A stretch of DNA of 64,000 nt, from NCBI GenBank assembly GCA_026129915.1, contig JAHCHD010000001.1:49540-113539 (forward strand), given 5' to 3'. This document shows positions 29,770-38,018 of the stretch, in pieces. Within the stretch, counting starts at the first letter, position 1, and every line of letters starts with the position of its first letter. The notes beneath the pieces are model-generated. The model saw only the letters and a program-made list of their open reading frames with translations. It did no database searches and was not told where the DNA came from. Source of the stretch: Bryobacterales bacterium. Lineage in GTDB: Bacteria > Acidobacteriota > Terriglobia > Bryobacterales > Bryobacteraceae. The translations under genes were made by a program, and so were the position numbers.

Positions 29770-30324
29770 ATGCTCACGAGTTCTTCGTTGCGTCATTTGT
29801 TCTTGGGGTTGTCGCTGGCGGTCGCACCGTTGTTTGCCGCTGGCCCGCTAGAGACCAGCGCCAAGGTCTACCTGCTGCGGATGAAGAGTGGCTTTGATTT
29901 GTACCTCGCAAATCGGCTTACCGAGGCGGGAATACTAACAGTGGTTACTGACCCCCAACAAGCAGCTTATATTCTCACCGAAGGGGTAGGTCCTGGGTTT
30001 GAAGATACGATGAAGCGGTTGTACCCTCCGCCCGCTGCGGAGGAGCAATTCTCAGAATCCGCCAACGGTGCCGAAGAAGCTGACGAAAGCTCGCCCGCTG
30101 CTACCGTCACTGCGATGGCAGCGCCGCGGTCATCCTCATTTGGCCGCGCTAGCGGTACTGTGTTTCTGGTGCGGAGAGCTGATTCTACGGTGGTCTGGAG
30201 CACCTTTCTTCCAAGGCAGGACACCCGGGAGCTGATGCTCGACAAGAGCGCCGGGAGCGTCGTGAAGCGGCTGAAGAAATGGATGGACGAGGACGCTAAG
30301 ATGCGGTCTGCGGAGCAGCAGTAA
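29770..30324 (+). CDS. Secreted protein of unknown function
   Basis: A 184-residue protein with a Sec signal peptide (RHLFLGLSLAVAPLFAAG) and a mature part that starts ETSAKVYLLRMKSGFDLYLANRL. The centre is a Ser/Ala/Glu-rich linker and the end (GTVFLVRRADSTVVWSTFLP) looks beta-stranded. It is the only plus-strand gene inside the polysaccharide cluster and splits the glycosyltransferases in two groups. The pattern resembles small periplasmic proteins that test how long a value persists, but I cannot assign a family. Coding status is supported by signal peptide and composition. Confidence 0.7.
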   Translation: MLTSSSLRHLFLGLSLAVAPLFAAGPLETSAKVYLLRMKSGFDLYLANRLTEAGILTVVTDPQQAAYILTEGVGPGFEDTMKRLYPPPAAEEQFSESANGAEEADESSPAATVTAMAAPRSSSFGRASGTVFLVRRADSTVVWSTFLPRQDTRELMLDKSAGSVVKRLKKWMDEDAKMRSAEQQ

Positions 30325-30360
30325 ACTGCCATCCAGGCGAACTGGGATACGGGTACACGA

Positions 30361-32730
30361 TCAGCGCTCTCGTAGTTTCTGTAACTTGATCGCCAACAAC
30401 TCCCGGTAGCGTTGCTCTACACGCCGCGCGTTTGCCTCGGCGTCCCAGTTTGCCTCAACGAATTCTCTTGCTTTGCGAGCGAGCTTGGCAGCTTCGTCTG
30501 GGTTCTTGAGGAGTTGGAGAATCGCTGAGGCGAATGCCGCGGGGCTGTCGCCCAGTGCGCAGAGGGGGCCGTCATTCTCGCTCAGCCCTTCCGCCCCTAC
30601 ACTGGTGGATACCACCGGAGTACCGGAAGCGTAGGCCTCGAGGAGCTTCACTCGGACTCCCGAGCCGGTGAGGACTGGGCAGACAAATAGAGTGCACTCG
30701 TTGAGATAAGGCTGCACCTGTGCGACTTCTCCAACCACATCCAACCAGTTCGGAGTTGGCATCGGTAAGGCGATCTGATCGCAGTTGGCCCCCACAATCC
30801 GTAAGCGGATTTCGGGATCTGTCGCTACGACTGCGGGCATCACGTGGTCAATCAGCCATCGGAGACCTTCCCGATTAGGGGTGTGCCTGAAATTCCCTAC
30901 GAATAGCAGAGTGGCCGGCAGCCGTGCCGAAGGCGAAAAGGGATACGCACTCAGTTGGATACCGGCCCGTAGATTCGCGTCAATGCGCGAATCCATGTGA
31001 GGCAGATAGGCGCGCAGGAGTTGTGCGTTGTCTTGGGTGCATACTTGGATATAGTCCATCTGTTGAACAGCCTTCAGCTCGAAACGGAGAGCGCGAAAGT
31101 ACTCAAGAATCGTCTTGGCGCCTGAGGCTGCGCCGCGGGTGAAGATTCGCCTGCCGACAGTCTGGAAATAGACATCGTGTTCAAACAGAGCGGTAAGGAT
31201 TCGCTGGTAACGCCGCGCATACTGCGCCATTTGCGTGTATTCCAGTTGCAGGACGTCGATCTGACAGTCGTGAATCAGTCTTGGCAAGAGCTGTCTCAAT
31301 TCCGGCAGGTCAAACTCTCGGCTTGCTTTGGGATGTAAACCTAGGCGTCCGCAGGAACTTGCGGGTCGCCGGACAATCAGGTGGAGTGATGCGAAATCAG
31401 CAGCATACTGCTGGTGCGCCTCTCGTTCTGCTTCTTCCTCCAACACAACTACCAGATGGACCTCGCAGTAGGCACGCATGTAGTCAAGTGACTGCGTAAT
31501 CAAGACTGCGCCGCCGTGCCTTGGAGGATACAGGGGATAGGGTGAAACGAACAGGACACGCAGTTTTCGGTCGACAGGAACAGGGCTTCCGTAGTGATCA
31601 AAGTATACGTCGGGCTGGTGCAAGGCCAATGCTTCTGTATCCGCCCGACGAGCGTGTCGCGCTGAGCCGTATCGTGACGCCAATGTTTCCGGCAGTTGCT
31701 TCAGCGCGTGGAAGAGGGCCGCACTCGTTACCCTATGATCAGCATCCGCCGACACAAAGCACGAGTTCAGGATGTCTGCGGTTACGCCCGCTATCGATTG
31801 CACCACCGGCCATGTTGAATGGAGGTGCTTCCACTGAAAGAGAAGTCGATTCTTGGCGACGATTGAGTTGATATAGCCGGGAGTGAAGTGCTTTCCAATG
31901 GTTCCCCGGTGCTCGTGAAAGACGACGCTAGCAGGCTGAAAGACTACCCGCCATCCTCTACGCCAGGCCTCGAATCCTAAGTCGGTATCCTCGAGATAAA
32001 ACGGCCGGAATATATGATCGAAACCACCCAAGGCGATCAACATCCGACGGTTAAAAGCGGAGGACCCGCCTCCAGGGTAGAAGCAGGGCTGGACGCCTTC
32101 CGGGATACTCTCCACCTGGTGCCCCAGCTCCAAACGACCTCCGCGCATCCGCGCATAGGTGAGGCCGCTTTCTTCACGTCTCTTTGCCGAATCTGAGAAC
32201 TGGATTTGGGCAGCCACGGCGAATACATCTGCCTCGCGGAAGGGTTGTATCAGTGGCGCCAGGAAATCGCGATCCACCCGCATGTCGGAATTCAGTAGCA
32301 CGACAATTGGATTGGTGGCTGCTTGAATGCCCGCGTTGGAGCCTCCCCCAAACCCGAGATTGGAGTCCAGGGCAAGCACCCTTGCCTGAAGGCAAGTGGC
32401 ACGTAACCACGCAACACTGCCGTCGGTGGAGGCGTTGTCCACAATGATGATTTCGTCCCCGAGGTCAAAGTCGCAAGCTTCAATTACACTCTGCAAGTAG
32501 CGTTGTAGCAGGTCGAGTCCATTCCAATTGGGAATGACTATAGTGCAAGGCGGACGAGTATCTCCTTGGAAGAGCGGTTCGCCGTCTAGCCTTCCATCTG
32601 CGCGTCGGTGACGCCCGGCCTGATAGGTGAGGGCAAGCAGCAGAAACAGGATTGGGCTCAGCAATACCCAACTTGTCAGGGTCGCCGAGGTTAACAGAAG
32701 CCTGGCAAGTATTTGGAGAGTCCAGGTCAT
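30361..32730 (-). CDS. Bifunctional glycosyltransferase (GT2 plus GT4 domains), membrane-anchored
   Basis: A 789-residue fusion. Residues 1-40 form a membrane anchor. A GT-A domain follows (CTIVIPNWNGLDLLQRYLQS, DEIIIVDNASTDGSVAWL, VVLLNSDMRVDRDF, FRPFYLEDTDLGFEAW). From about residue 390 a GT-B domain starts at LRVLFVSPYPLYPPRHGGA and contains LLFVGNFRHTPNREGLRWL and the nucleotide-sugar site SGVRVKLLEAYASGTPVV. Two catalytic domains in one chain could add two different sugars or the alternating linkage of a repeat. It overlaps the methyltransferase gene by four bases. Confidence 0.9.
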   Translation of the reverse strand: MTWTLQILARLLLTSATLTSWVLLSPILFLLLALTYQAGRHRRADGRLDGEPLFQGDTRPPCTIVIPNWNGLDLLQRYLQSVIEACDFDLGDEIIIVDNASTDGSVAWLRATCLQARVLALDSNLGFGGGSNAGIQAATNPIVVLLNSDMRVDRDFLAPLIQPFREADVFAVAAQIQFSDSAKRREESGLTYARMRGGRLELGHQVESIPEGVQPCFYPGGGSSAFNRRMLIALGGFDHIFRPFYLEDTDLGFEAWRRGWRVVFQPASVVFHEHRGTIGKHFTPGYINSIVAKNRLLFQWKHLHSTWPVVQSIAGVTADILNSCFVSADADHRVTSAALFHALKQLPETLASRYGSARHARRADTEALALHQPDVYFDHYGSPVPVDRKLRVLFVSPYPLYPPRHGGAVLITQSLDYMRAYCEVHLVVVLEEEAEREAHQQYAADFASLHLIVRRPASSCGRLGLHPKASREFDLPELRQLLPRLIHDCQIDVLQLEYTQMAQYARRYQRILTALFEHDVYFQTVGRRIFTRGAASGAKTILEYFRALRFELKAVQQMDYIQVCTQDNAQLLRAYLPHMDSRIDANLRAGIQLSAYPFSPSARLPATLLFVGNFRHTPNREGLRWLIDHVMPAVVATDPEIRLRIVGANCDQIALPMPTPNWLDVVGEVAQVQPYLNECTLFVCPVLTGSGVRVKLLEAYASGTPVVSTSVGAEGLSENDGPLCALGDSPAAFASAILQLLKNPDEAAKLARKAREFVEANWDAEANARRVEQRYRELLAIKLQKLRER

Positions 32731-34121
32731 TTGGATTCGGCAGATTCACGGCTGCTTCTGAGGAGGCCCAAGCGTTGCGCAAGTTTCACCACAGTGGAGT
32801 TGCGAAGGACGTTGCGTTCCCAAGCAACACGGTCAAGCTCGAGCGCTAGACTATTGGCCCGTGATGCGTGAGTCTCAATTGCTCCGTATAGCTGCACCAA
32901 TTCCACTTCCGCCGTCTGCAATTGTTCCTCAAGAAAGTGCTGTCGCGTGACCGCCTGCTGCAACTCATCACATTTCTCGTTGAGTTTCTCCGCGAGATTC
33001 TTGTTGACGCCTTCGAGCTCACCAATGGTAGTTAACGCCCAGTGCGATCGCTCTGAGAGGACCTCCTCGGTGTGGTGAAGCTGGTCAACCGCCTTCCCCA
33101 GTTCTGCGCACTTAGATTCAAGTTCCTCCGCAAGCTCCGTAGACTTGTTCTCCAGGTCCTTGATGGTATTCATTGCCCACGTTGTGCGCTCCAGCAAGAG
33201 AGCTTCAGTATTGTGCAATAGGGTTACTGCTGTGTCTAGCTCGACGGAAGTTTTTTGGGCCCAAGAGATCTTTTGTTCCAGGTCGAAGTGGACCTGCTGG
33301 TGTGCTTCATGAAGTGTCTTCAGCTCATCTTGGGTCTTGTTTAGCCAGTCGTTCTTGAGTCGGAGTTCGTCCGTCAGGAGGCCGATATGCTTCTCGCGTT
33401 CGAAGAGTACATTCCCGCCGGAGGCGATGTAGACGAAATCCTCGACCTCCGTCATGCGCTGTTGGGAACAAACGGCAACGAAGAACTGGGCATCTTCTGC
33501 GTCTACGGTTTCCGACGGCAATGAGGTTTGCGCACCCAATCCGCTATTGCTCAAAGCTTGTCGGAATGACACACAGGGCGTGTGGTTTTGTGCGAAGAGC
33601 AACACATGGGCAAAATGGCGGCGGAGCAACTCGAGGAACTCTTCGAGTCGAAACTCGTGATGATGGAATGGGTTTGGTCCTGCGTCACCGCGGGAAACAT
33701 CGTAGACATCCTTGTTGGGTGTAGAGATAAATACGATACCAGACGGTTTGGTGACATCGTGTAGTGCTTCCAGGAGTCGGGCGGGTTCGTGCAAGTGCTC
33801 AATTACTTCAAAGGACACGGAGCAATCGAACGTGGTTTCGCGAAATGGCAAAAGGCGCACGTCTGCAACGAGGAACTGAGTTGTCGTGTTCGCATATGCG
33901 GCGGCGGCCGCCTGTACCGTTGGAAAATCGGAGTCCAGACCTACGGCGAGTGTGGCGTCGGCTCCCAGGCTGGCTGTGCCGTACCCAAGTCCACACCCAG
34001 CATCAAGCACGAATGCTCCCCGCGCCTGGTAGGATGCGAATCGGTAGCGGGAGACATGCTCGTGATAGAGATCTAGATCTACTTGGCCCGGGACCAGGCG
34101 CTCCCCGGTAAACTCAGCCAT
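32727..34121 (-). CDS. SAM methyltransferase with long C-terminal coiled coil
   Basis: A 464-residue protein. Residues 1-220 are a type-11 methyltransferase domain: SAM motif I VLDAGCGLGYGTASLG, acidic residue in VGLDSDF, and FDCSVSFEVIEHLHEPARLL. Residues 240-435 are a nearly uninterrupted coiled coil with heptads of Leu and Glu/Lys. Inside it a 46-residue unit is repeated (from LHNTEALLLERTTWAMNTIK and from LHHTEEVLSERSHWALTTIG). The architecture recalls WbdD, where a methyltransferase caps the polysaccharide and a coiled coil sets chain length; a kinase domain is missing. It overlaps the Wzt-like gene by eight bases. Confidence 0.85.
   Translation of the reverse strand: MAEFTGERLVPGQVDLDLYHEHVSRYRFASYQARGAFVLDAGCGLGYGTASLGADATLAVGLDSDFPTVQAAAAAYANTTTQFLVADVRLLPFRETTFDCSVSFEVIEHLHEPARLLEALHDVTKPSGIVFISTPNKDVYDVSRGDAGPNPFHHHEFRLEEFLELLRRHFAHVLLFAQNHTPCVSFRQALSNSGLGAQTSLPSETVDAEDAQFFVAVCSQQRMTEVEDFVYIASGGNVLFEREKHIGLLTDELRLKNDWLNKTQDELKTLHEAHQQVHFDLEQKISWAQKTSVELDTAVTLLHNTEALLLERTTWAMNTIKDLENKSTELAEELESKCAELGKAVDQLHHTEEVLSERSHWALTTIGELEGVNKNLAEKLNEKCDELQQAVTRQHFLEEQLQTAEVELVQLYGAIETHASRANSLALELDRVAWERNVLRNSTVVKLAQRLGLLRSSRESAESK
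32940..33215 (-). repeat. Two tandem 46-codon coiled-coil units inside the methyltransferase gene
   Basis: Residues 303-348 and 349-394 align along their whole length, sharing the patterns H-x-TE, L-x-ERxxWAxxTI, E-L and the EKC/SKC-x-EL segment. The two units probably come from internal duplication of the coiled coil. Confidence 0.7.
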
Positions 34122-35439
34122 GAAGCGCCTCTTGCGATGTCGGATTCGAGAGTCGCTGATTGATTCCTATGCGGCAGGGCAAGTGTAGATACCCGTAAAT
34201 CGGCTTGTCAGTGCCAGCCATGTGGACGGAAACTGCATTCTCGACAAAATCGCACATCTCGTACTTCTCAAGGGTTCCGTCCGCTATCGCCGCGGAGAAC
34301 GCAAATGCCGCTGGATAGAGTTCAGGCATGGTGAGATGAAAATCAACTGTGACCGTTGTGCCATCGGCAAGTGGCGTCATGCGGATGCCCTCTCGCAGTG
34401 TGTTTGAGACAGCAAGGTCAATGCCGAGGTGGTTTCGGAGGACGTAGCCCACGATCGGTTGGATGATCGCTTTGTTGGTACGTATGCTCACGCGAAGTAC
34501 CGCTTCTGCGTGCGGATTCAGCGTGGCAAGTGGTTTGCCAGTAGAGTTGGTGAGAGCGACTCCAATAATCTCTGCGCCCTGGTTTCCCCAACGGTGATCC
34601 ACATTTGGGATTCCATCCACCAACTCCGGCGCCTCAACGTTGGCAGAAGGACCAAGAGCAGTGAGTGCCGGTGGGTGCGCGTGAACATATCTTGAGTCGC
34701 GCACTAACATTTCGGCGAGGTAATGCGAGACCACTGGCTCTGGATCTCCACACTCTCGTATTTGACCAGCGTCAAGCCACAGGCACCGGTCGCCAATCGC
34801 GCGAACATCCGCAGCGGAGTGCGTGACATAGATGATTGTTGTTCCGTGTCGTTTGAGTTCGTGTACCTTGCGCATACAACGCTGACGAAAGTAGATATCG
34901 CCGACGGCCAGGGCTTCGTCCACAATGAGGATTTGAGGATCTACGTGAACCGCTACCGCAAAGGCCAGACGAACGAGCATGCCGCTCGAGTACGTCTTCA
35001 CCGGTTGGTCAAGGAACGCACCAATTTCAGCGAACGCTTCAATTGAAGGGAGCCGGGACAGTAGCTCGCTACGTCTAATGCCCAGCAGACTTCCGTTTAA
35101 GAGGACATTCTCCCGGCCGGTGAACTCAGGATTGAACCCAGCGCCGAGTTCCAAAAGCGCTGCCAGTTTGCCGTTCACCTCCACGTTGCCGCCAGTGGGC
35201 GGCAGGATGCCAGCGATCATCTGAAGCAAAGTACTCTTTCCCGAACCGTTCTGCCCAACGATGCAGAAGGTTTCACCGGGTTGAATGTCGAAAGTGGCGT
35301 CGCGGAGGGCCCAGAAGGTCTTTGCATCTGGTCTCCGACTACGAAAGAGGAGCTGACGCAGGCGTTCAGTGGGAGAGGAAAATGCTGGATACGATTTCGA
35401 TAGGCCAGAGGCCCTAACAGAAAAACCAGTGGTTTCCAT
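34114..35439 (-). CDS. Polysaccharide ABC exporter ATPase, Wzt-like with C-terminal binding domain
   Basis: A 441-residue ATPase. The ABC domain has Walker A (CIVGQNGSGKSTLLQMIAG), the FTGRENVLLNGSLLGI segment typical of Wzt/TagH, signature YSSGMLVRLAFAVAV and Walker B (ILIVDEALAVGD). Residues from about 275 form the Wzt C-terminal domain, which in the known O9a system binds the methyl-capped chain end before export. The partner permease (Wzm) is not in the window. Start 35439 gives a normal N-terminus (ASGLSKSYPAF); an in-frame ATG at 35523 adds unrelated residues. It is the first gene of the polysaccharide operon. Confidence 0.88.
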   Translation of the reverse strand: METTGFSVRASGLSKSYPAFSSPTERLRQLLFRSRRPDAKTFWALRDATFDIQPGETFCIVGQNGSGKSTLLQMIAGILPPTGGNVEVNGKLAALLELGAGFNPEFTGRENVLLNGSLLGIRRSELLSRLPSIEAFAEIGAFLDQPVKTYSSGMLVRLAFAVAVHVDPQILIVDEALAVGDIYFRQRCMRKVHELKRHGTTIIYVTHSAADVRAIGDRCLWLDAGQIRECGDPEPVVSHYLAEMLVRDSRYVHAHPPALTALGPSANVEAPELVDGIPNVDHRWGNQGAEIIGVALTNSTGKPLATLNPHAEAVLRVSIRTNKAIIQPIVGYVLRNHLGIDLAVSNTLREGIRMTPLADGTTVTVDFHLTMPELYPAAFAFSAAIADGTLEKYEMCDFVENAVSVHMAGTDKPIYGYLHLPCRIGINQRLSNPTSQEALHG

Positions 35440-35533
35440 TTCGAAGAGGCAGTCCCCACTCGCAAGGCGGGGAACCTTCCCTATGGTCTCACATTGCTTG
35501 TTTTCCCGGTGATGGGCCAACAAGCTGTTGAGA

Positions 35534-35539
35534 TATAAT
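35534..35539 (+). promoter_or_regulatory. -10 box of tRNA-Met
   Basis: A perfect TATAAT ends nine bases before the mature tRNA start. The -35 region is poorly conserved. Confidence 0.5.
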
Positions 35540-35548
35540 GGAGGTTTC

Positions 35549-35625
<77 letters not shown>

Positions 35626-35628
35626 TTC

Positions 35629-36531
35629 CTAAACCGAATCCCCAGTTCCGATCAGGATCTCGTAGATGCGTTCAAGATCCTGAGGGCTGTAGAATTCGAT
35701 CTCCAGTTTTCCTGATCCTCGCGCACCCAACTGTACGCTTACCTTCGTCCCGAGGACCCGCTGCAGATCGGCGATGGCTGCTTTCCAGTTGGGATCGAGA
35801 TCTTGCCCTCGCTGATCGGGTTGCCGGTTCTTCTTCAATGTGGAATGTTGACGGGCGAGGCGTTCCATCTCCCGAACGGATAAGGATTCCGCTGCTGCCT
35901 TGTTGGCGAGGGCCAGTTGATCATCGGTATCAGGAACTGCAACCAGGGCCCGGGCATGTCCCATCGACAGGCGCCGATCGGCGACAAGCTGCTGGATAGC
36001 CGGGGGCAGGCGCAAGAGCCTAAGGTGGTTGGTGATCGTGGAGCGATCCTTGCCGGTGCGTTCGGCAATCTGTTCGTGTGTCAGTCCAAGGTCGACCATC
36101 AGGTGCTGGTAGGCTTCCGCAACCTCAAGGGGGTTGAGGTCTTCGCGTTGAATATTCTCAATGAGGGTGACTTCGAGTAGCCGATTGTCATCGATCTCCG
36201 TGAAGACGACAGGAGCCACCGCCAAGCCCGCGAGTTTGGCGGCGCGCAGTCTGCGTTCGCCTGCCACGAGTTGGGTTCGTCCATCTTTCTTCCTAACAAT
36301 CAAAGGTTGGATGATGCCGTTCGCCCGAATTGATTGGGCCAGCTCGTCGAGTGCGGCTTGTTGGAAGATGGTACGAGGCTGGAGGGGATTTGGCTCGATC
36401 TGTTCTAACGGCAACATTCGCGGTGTGCTTGTTTGCACACTTGCATCTGAGGTGAGATCAGAAAGCTTGGTGGTGAGCAAGGCGCTGAGGCCCTTGCCGA
36501 GTGCTCGCTTTTTAGGCTGCTGGTCGGTCAT
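35629..36531 (-). CDS. parB: Chromosome partitioning protein ParB
   Basis: A 300-residue CTP-dependent clamp that loads at parS. N-terminal KKRALGKGLSALL is the usual ParA-contacting segment. The CTP-binding domain shows PLEQIEPNPLQPRTIFQ, IIQPLIVRKKD and VAGERRLRAAKLAG (the GERRxRA box). The central helix-turn-helix is LTHEQIAERTGKDRSTITNH, and the C-terminal dimerization domain ends LEIEFYSPQDLERIYEILI. It overlaps parA by 20 bases. Confidence 0.96.
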   Translation of the reverse strand: MTDQQPKKRALGKGLSALLTTKLSDLTSDASVQTSTPRMLPLEQIEPNPLQPRTIFQQAALDELAQSIRANGIIQPLIVRKKDGRTQLVAGERRLRAAKLAGLAVAPVVFTEIDDNRLLEVTLIENIQREDLNPLEVAEAYQHLMVDLGLTHEQIAERTGKDRSTITNHLRLLRLPPAIQQLVADRRLSMGHARALVAVPDTDDQLALANKAAAESLSVREMERLARQHSTLKKNRQPDQRGQDLDPNWKAAIADLQRVLGTKVSVQLGARGSGKLEIEFYSPQDLERIYEILIGTGDSV

Positions 36532-37285
36532 CGGTGAGTATCTCGCGGGCTAGTTGGATGTAGCATTCTGCGCCCTTTGATCGCACATCGTAGGCGATGA
36601 TAGGCTTCCCGAAACTAGGGGCCTCCGCCAGCTTTATGTTACGGGGAATAACAGTCTCAAAGATATCGGCAGCGAAGAACTCCCGCAGGTCGGCGGCGAT
36701 CTGTTTTGTGAGGTTCGTTCTGTCATCGTACATGGTGAGCAGAACGCCCTCTATTCGCAGTGGGTGTTGGTAGTTTTCGCGGATGCGGGCTACTGTATCG
36801 ATCAACTCAGAAATTCCTTCCAATGCGAAGAACTCGCACTGTATTGGAATCAGGACAGTGTCAGCGGCCAGCAGTGCATTGAGAGTTAGTAGGTCAAGTG
36901 CGGGTGGACAGTCTAGGATGATGAAGTCGAAGTTCTGCCTCAGCGGGTCTAGGCGTTGGCCCAGTTGTCGCTCTCGGTCGTCCACGTCCACCAGTTCGAT
37001 GTTTGCTCCGACCAATGCCTTCTCCGAAGGGATCAGCGACAAGCCATCGAACTGAGTGTTGATTAGTACGTCGGTCACGCTGGCGTCGCCAACCAGGAGG
37101 TGATACAGAGACGGTCGGCCTAGTTTTCGTGGTATGCCAAGCCCGGAGGTGGAATTGGCCTGCGGGTCACAGTCCACCAGTAGTACCTGGAGGTCCGAAG
37201 CAGCGAGAGCCGCTGCGAGGTTAATGGCGGTTGTCGTCTTGCCAACACCGCCCTTTTGGTTGGCAACTGCAATGATCCGTCCCAT
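36512..37285 (-). CDS. parA: Chromosome partitioning ATPase ParA (Soj)
   Basis: A 257-residue deviant-Walker ATPase: IIAVANQKGGVGKTTTAINL contains the signature lysine KGGVGKT; LLVDCDPQANST and FIILDCPPALDLLTLNAL are the A' and B motifs; VLLTMYDDRTNLTKQI follows. It forms ATP-dependent dimers on nucleoid DNA and moves ParB-parS complexes. It is in the order mnmG-rsmG-parS-parA-parB, the standard origin-proximal block. Confidence 0.96.
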   Translation of the reverse strand: MGRIIAVANQKGGVGKTTTAINLAAALAASDLQVLLVDCDPQANSTSGLGIPRKLGRPSLYHLLVGDASVTDVLINTQFDGLSLIPSEKALVGANIELVDVDDRERQLGQRLDPLRQNFDFIILDCPPALDLLTLNALLAADTVLIPIQCEFFALEGISELIDTVARIRENYQHPLRIEGVLLTMYDDRTNLTKQIAADLREFFAADIFETVIPRNIKLAEAPSFGKPIIAYDVRSKGAECYIQLAREILTDDRPAA

Positions 37286-37344
37286 GCGAGTTTCGTGGAT
37301 TGCCTCCGCAATCCTAGCATATCTCTAGAGCGGGGGACTTCGGC

Positions 37345-37360
37345 GTTCCACGTGGAACGC
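37345..37360. promoter_or_regulatory. parS centromere site
   Basis: A perfect 16-bp palindrome CGTTCCACGTGGAACG. The inner 14 bases equal the core of the well-known parS consensus (GTTCCACGTGGAAC form). It lies 60 bases upstream of parA, between parA and rsmG, where parS sites are commonly found. Confidence 0.85.
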
Positions 37361-37388
37361 GAATCGCAGAAATGTTCTAAACCAAGAG

Positions 37389-38018
37389 CTAACATCCCGG
37401 TGCCATCACCAACGCCGCGGCTGATGACCGCCACGGAATCTCGTGGACGGTACCCACATACCCCTCGTCTGACAACATACGAAACCACTCCTTGGCTGAC
37501 TCCAAGGAAAGAAGCAGACCAAGACCCGACTGGCAGCTGCGTGCCACCGCAACCACTGCGGCTGGATCTACGCCCCGAGAGCACACATACTCGTACTCCT
37601 CTTGCAAGTCCTGTCCCAATCCCACAAAAACACGGCAATTCCCCCAACCTCGGGTTGATTCATGCAAGAAAGCACCTTTCTTCCCACGAGACTCGACTAG
37701 GCAGACACTACAATCTCGCCGAATGGCAGCAACGCCTACACCAGGGAATCCAGCACCAGAACCAATATCTGCAACCGACCGGACTTCAGCGGGGATCAAC
37801 GATGCCAAATAGAGACTCTCCCCATAGTGCCGCTTCACTGCTGACTCAAGCGACAGGTCGCCCACCAGGTTCATCGCACGATTCCACTTCACCAGCACCA
37901 GCAGATGTGATTCGCAGCGACCTAAGGCCTCTGTGTCCACCGCGATGCCGTGGACGCGCACTAACTCCGCCAACCGCGATCGGAAGGCAGCCGAATCCAC
38001 TGCGACGTCGTGTTTCAA
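37389..38018 (-). CDS. rsmG: 16S rRNA (guanine527-N7)-methyltransferase RsmG
   Basis: A 209-residue RsmG/Gid[21 protein letters not shown] is the typical entry, and [18 protein letters not shown] is SAM motif [16 protein letters not shown] holds the acidic ribose-binding residue. It methylates G527 of 16S rRNA. The four-base overlap with mnmG indicates coupled translation. Confidence 0.95.
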   Translation of the reverse strand: MKHDVAVDSAAFRSRLAELVRVHGIAVDTEALGRCESHLLVLVKWNRAMNLVGDLSLESAVKRHYGESLYLASLIPAEVRSVADIGSGAGFPGVGVAAIRRDCSVCLVESRGKKGAFLHESTRGWGNCRVFVGLGQDLQEEYEYVCSRGVDPAAVVAVARSCQSGLGLLLSLESAKEWFRMLSDEGYVGTVHEIPWRSSAAALVMAPGC

